Shown piece by piece: positions 13,609 to 16,536 of a stretch of 16,536 bases of DNA. The notes beneath the pieces were generated by a model, which was not told where the DNA came from, did not search any database, and was given only the letters and a program-made list of their open reading frames with translations. Source of the stretch: Micavibrio sp. UBA1664 (GTDB taxonomy: Bacteria > Pseudomonadota > Alphaproteobacteria > Micavibrionales > UBA1664); NCBI GenBank assembly GCA_002320485.1, contig DCKW01000068.1, positions 1 through 16,536 on the forward strand, read 5' to 3'. Within the stretch, counting starts at the first letter, position 1; every line of letters starts with the position of its first letter. The translations under genes and the position numbers were made by a program.

Positions 13609-14559
13609 ATGTCACGAATTGCCAACGATAATCCGGTCGCAGAAGACGGGCAAAATCAGGATAATATTATCCAGCCGTTTCAATTGCAGGAATCGGGCCT
13701 TCGCGGAAGGTCGGTGCGGCTGGGGTCGGTTCTCGATCAGATTATTACACAACACGATTATCCCGATGCCATTTCACATCTTGTGGCCGATACGGTGACC
13801 TTAACCTTGGCGCTGTCTTCGATGTTAAAATATGACGGTATTTTTACACTGCAAGCCAGTGGTAAAGGCCCGGTCAAAACATTGGTTGCCGATATGCAAA
13901 ACGAGGGCGCGATCCGTGGATGCGCCAGTTTTGACAAAGAAGAATTTGAATCTTTGAAAGCCGGTGGCGGCTTATATAACGGCTATTCCCTCCGCGACTT
14001 ATTGGGCGAAGGCTATATCGCCTTCACGGTGGATCAGGGTGCGAATACCGAGCGGTATCAAGGGATTGTGTCACTGGAAGGGGAAACGTTGCAAGATTCG
14101 ATCTCACATTATTTCGAGCAGTCGGAACAATTGAGAACCAGTATTTTTGTTGCATCCGCCAAACAGGATAGTGGGCATTGGCGGTCAGGAGCCATGATGT
14201 TGCAGTATCTGCCTGACGATTATGCCGATGACGAGGATGTCGTTGCCTTTAACGAAAAAACGGAAGCAGAGCGCAAGGAAGATTGGAGCCGGTCCAAAAT
14301 GTTATTGCAAACATGTACCGAGAAGGAAATCCTTGATGCCGATTTACATACTAACGAGTTATTGCGTCGTTTATTTCATGAGGAAGGCGTCATTGTTTAT
14401 GACCCAAAAGCAGTTCGCCATGAATGTCGTTGTTCCGAACAAAAGGTGCGTGATGTGATTAAAAGTTTGAGCGAGGATGACCGTCAACACGCGGCGCAAG
14501 ACGGCATAATTGAAATGACTTGTGAATTTTGCAACAAAACATATAGTATAGAAATATGA
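13609..14559 (+). CDS. hslO: Hsp33 redox-regulated holdase chaperone
   Basis: Hsp33 is a cytosolic chaperone switched on by oxidative unfolding: four cysteines hold zinc when reduced and form disulfides under peroxide plus heat or bleach, exposing a client-binding surface. All four are present as Cys273-x-Cys275 (HECRCSEQKV) and Cys305-x-x-Cys308 (TCEFCNK), the classic spacing. The core includes GRSVRLGSVLDQIITQHDYP, GFG-like GKGPVKTLVADMQNEGAIRG and FTVDQGANTERYQGIVSLEG, with the linker near 205-235. It is 316 residues, with about 25 extra at the N-terminus compared with E. coli. AGGA (13596-13599) lies 9 nt before the ATG. Its stop overlaps the next start by 4 nt (ATGA). Confidence 0.96.
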   Translation: MSRIANDNPVAEDGQNQDNIIQPFQLQESGLRGRSVRLGSVLDQIITQHDYPDAISHLVADTVTLTLALSSMLKYDGIFTLQASGKGPVKTLVADMQNEGAIRGCASFDKEEFESLKAGGGLYNGYSLRDLLGEGYIAFTVDQGANTERYQGIVSLEGETLQDSISHYFEQSEQLRTSIFVASAKQDSGHWRSGAMMLQYLPDDYADDEDVVAFNEKTEAERKEDWSRSKMLLQTCTEKEILDADLHTNELLRRLFHEEGVIVYDPKAVRHECRCSEQKVRDVIKSLSEDDRQHAAQDGIIEMTCEFCNKTYSIEI

Positions 14560-15221
14560 TCACCCGTTCGCTTTTGTGTCTCGCCACTTGTGCAACTCTT
14601 CTTTATGGGTGTACCGCTACGCCCACCGATCAATATGTAACGCCGATTCCTCAATTAACATTCGAGCATTTACTTAAAATTCCTGTCGATATTTCAAAAA
14701 TCGATTTTGCAACGGATACGCAACGTGGTTCCAAGCCTTGGGACATTGCCAATGAATTGCCAACCCCGCCGGATATTGCTATGCGCCGCTATCTGGAGCA
14801 GAGATATAAGGCAACGGGTTCAAACGGAACCCTCAAAATAACGTTGAAAAAGGCGGATATCGGCTATAGCTCCGAACCGCAGGATAATGTGTTTATGCGG
14901 TATATTCCTTTCGCGAACGAGCAGGAATATACGTATGAAATTATTATCAATGTTGCCACGAAATATTTATCAGGGTTGCCGGATAGGGAAACCTCCTTAC
15001 GTTTTGTAAGGGTGGAGAAACTGCCGCCACAGGTAACGGTCGCCTATCGCGAGGCAAAATTGCAAAGGGTATTGGAAGAAATCATCCGTGATATTGATAC
15101 GGCGCTGATTAACGAGTTTGCTCATGAGTTTAATATTGTTCGCACCCGTGATATTCCCGTGCGCAGTATTGAAATAAAAACGGAGCAACCGGTAATGGAA
15201 ACGACGCATCTACGTCGGTAA
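14556..15221 (+). CDS. Putative lipoprotein of unknown function
   Basis: A 221-residue protein that overlaps hslO by 4 nt (ATGA), so it is translationally coupled. The N-terminus MITRSLLCLATCATLLYGC has a basic residue, a hydrophobic stretch and a lipobox-like LYGC with Cys19; Tyr at -2 is unusual but the arrangement suggests a lipoprotein in the outer or inner membrane. The mature part mixes strands and helices: RRYLEQRYKATGSNGTLKIT, an alternating polar/hydrophobic region (DIGYSS, EYTYEIIINVATKYL) and a long amphipathic helix (AKLQRVLEEIIRDIDTALIN). I do not recognise the family. The partly beta-structured layout recalls small periplasmic assembly lipoproteins, but that is only impression. 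Coupling to Hsp33 may reflect shared stress regulation. Its stop is 9 bp from the stop of the convergent TrkH gene, with no terminator between. Confidence 0.7.
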   Translation: MITRSLLCLATCATLLYGCTATPTDQYVTPIPQLTFEHLLKIPVDISKIDFATDTQRGSKPWDIANELPTPPDIAMRRYLEQRYKATGSNGTLKITLKKADIGYSSEPQDNVFMRYIPFANEQEYTYEIIINVATKYLSGLPDRETSLRFVRVEKLPPQVTVAYREAKLQRVLEEIIRDIDTALINEFAHEFNIVRTRDIPVRSIEIKTEQPVMETTHLRR

Positions 15222-15230
15222 AATCGGACG

Positions 15231-16536
15231 CTAGTTTCTCCAGAACCGTGGAACGAAAAAGACCAGCAAGGTAAAAAATTCCAAGCGGCCCAGGAGCATC
15301 GATAAAATCATAATCCATTTTGCACTGTCAGGCAGGGAACTGAAATTACCTGCGGGGCCGATAATATCACCGAGGCCGGGGCCGACATTTGATAATGTTG
15401 TTATAGCCCCGGATAATGCTGTCAAAATATCCAGTCCGCATAAAAGTAATGCGAGCGTCACAATCACCAGAGCCGTTACAAAGATAAAGAAAAACGCCAT
15501 GACCGAGGCGGCCACCTGAATGCTCAAGGGTTGTTTATTGTAACTGACAGTAAAAACACCATTCGGGTATATCAATTGCATGATTTGGGTTTTTGCCACG
15601 GCATATAAAATCTGAAAACGGAAAATCTTGATACCGCAACTGGCCGATCCCGCACACCCGCCAATGCAAGAAGCAAACAGGATAAAACCAAGAGCGAACG
15701 GCGCCCATTGGTTATAATCACTGCTGGCATATCCTGTTCCTGTCGAAACCGACACAATATTAAACGCCCCATCCACTACGGTGTCCCAGTTAAAGCCGGG
15801 GAACCAGAAAAACAGAAACGTTATAATGATAAAAATAAACAGAGCCTGTAACTTTAAAAATCCCATTGTTTGTTCATCTTCAAACATAACAAAAGGGGAG
15901 CGTAGATACATTTTTACGAAAATGATAAATGGGAACGCGGCGAGGATCATGAAAACGATGCTGAAAAGCTTAGTCGCATTGGAAAAATTCCCGAACGATG
16001 CATCTGTTGTTGAGTACCCCCCGGTGGATACAGTTGTCATAGAGTGAATTACGGCCTCAAAATGTGTCATTCCACAAAAATAATAGGCCAGATAACAGGC
16101 AAAACTTAAAACGAAATAGGCAATGCATAGCGCCTTGGCCATATCTGTCACTTTAGGTAATGGTTTTTCCTTTTCGGAAGATTCCAGTCGGAAAAGTTGC
16201 ATCCCGCCGACACGTAAAAACGGAAGAACCGAAATCGCCATCACGATAATTCCAATTCCGCCCAGCCATTGGAGAAGTGCGCGCCATATCAATATGCCAT
16301 ATGGCATGGTATCCAATCCGCTCATGACTGTTGATCCGGTCGTGGTTAAACCCGAAACGGTTTCAAATACGGCATCGGCAAAACCCAAATCGGGGAAAGC
16401 GATGAGAAACGGAATGGCGGAAAAAACACTCAGCAATATCCATGACAACCCGGTCAGCGCAAATGTCTGGCGGCCGGTAATTTCAATTTTATCCTGTTTG
16501 TTGGCGAGTATTAACAGAACACCGCTAAACCCTGTA
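15231..16536 (-). CDS. TrkH family potassium uptake protein (partial; N-terminus beyond the window)
   Basis: TrkH is the membrane pore of the Trk potassium uptake system, gated by the cytoplasmic NAD-binding ring protein TrkA. About 434 residues are visible, running to the window edge; the frame remains open upstream of the TTG at 16448, so the true N-terminus lies outside. The four selectivity-filter regions can be read: SGLTTTGSTV, STVSTGGYSTTDAS, VSVSTGTGYASSDYNQW and TLSNVGPGLGDIIGPAGNFS. Other family stretches are RALLQWLGGIGIIVMAISVL, the cytoplasmic SEKEKPLPKVTDMAK and GGCAGSASCGIKIFRFQILY (usually GGCAGST-GG-K). The final pore helix ends in WRN. TrkH and Ktr-type KtrB share this fold, but the length and filters favour Trk. 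trkA is not in view. Confidence 0.93.
   Translation of the reverse strand, partial: TGFSGVLLILANKQDKIEITGRQTFALTGLSWILLSVFSAIPFLIAFPDLGFADAVFETVSGLTTTGSTVMSGLDTMPYGILIWRALLQWLGGIGIIVMAISVLPFLRVGGMQLFRLESSEKEKPLPKVTDMAKALCIAYFVLSFACYLAYYFCGMTHFEAVIHSMTTVSTGGYSTTDASFGNFSNATKLFSIVFMILAAFPFIIFVKMYLRSPFVMFEDEQTMGFLKLQALFIFIIITFLFFWFPGFNWDTVVDGAFNIVSVSTGTGYASSDYNQWAPFALGFILFASCIGGCAGSASCGIKIFRFQILYAVAKTQIMQLIYPNGVFTVSYNKQPLSIQVAASVMAFFFIFVTALVIVTLALLLCGLDILTALSGAITTLSNVGPGLGDIIGPAGNFSSLPDSAKWIMILSMLLGRLEFFTLLVFFVPRFWRN

Noticed and set aside
13604..13798. An alternative 64-codon frame at the beginning of hslO.
   Set aside because: It overlaps the conserved Hsp33 N-terminal domain in another frame, while the 13609 frame carries the family motifs.
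15781..16047. An 88-codon open frame antisense to trkH.
   Set aside because: Entirely within trkH, which has clear selectivity-filter motifs; the antisense product has no recognisable features.
1..16536. Search for a CRISPR array, tRNA, rRNA, insertion sequence or phage integrase gene.
   Set aside because: No direct-repeat array, cloverleaf, terminal inverted repeats or transposase/integrase motifs were found on either strand.

Overview
The window reads as an ordinary chromosomal stretch of an alphaproteobacterium. The strongest marker is a ChpT-type histidine phosphotransferase, a family I know only from Alphaproteobacteria. An EcfG-like general-stress promoter, a YejABE peptide importer and a KdsB-like enzyme (Gram-negative outer membrane) fit this. 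The DNA is moderately AT-rich, so a low-GC lineage is likely, but genus cannot be fixed from sequence alone. I see no insertion sequence, prophage, CRISPR array, tRNA or rRNA.

Layout. 1-1560: a phosphomannomutase/phosphoglucomutase closed by a strong terminator. 1600-4152: a plus-strand cluster chpT - CheY-like receiver - cheR - DUF924 protein, joining a cell-cycle phosphotransferase to a single-domain receiver and a chemotaxis-type methyltransferase. 4155-5155 (minus strand): an RNase H-fold protein of unknown role, then ribosomal protein S21 with its own terminator. 5191-7164: YejA, a periplasmic peptide-binding protein, plus a small unknown gene. 7217-8698: a promoter and an unusual 475-residue protein that looks like a CarD-type RNA polymerase-binding protein joined to a sigma region-4-like helix-turn-helix. 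8746-10552: a KdsB-like cytidylyltransferase, a CsbD-like stress protein under an EcfG-like promoter, and a histidine-phosphatase-fold protein lacking the usual second histidine. 10589-12744: the inner-membrane permeases YejB and YejE. 12800-15221: an ABC-2 permease, the redox chaperone Hsp33 and a putative lipoprotein. 15231-16536 (minus strand): TrkH potassium transporter, cut by the window end.

Themes. The Yej importer is split: yejA lies about 3.6 kb from yejBE and no yejF ATPase is present; the ABC-2 permease also has no ATPase beside it. Several consecutive genes (kdsB-like, histidine phosphatase, yejB, ABC-2 permease) have no visible Shine-Dalgarno sequence but a TATAAT-like box just before the start codon, which suggests leaderless or very short-leader mRNAs. 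The most novel candidate is the CarD/sigma-4-like fusion at 7271-8698; it rests on motif reading by eye and needs a profile or structure comparison.
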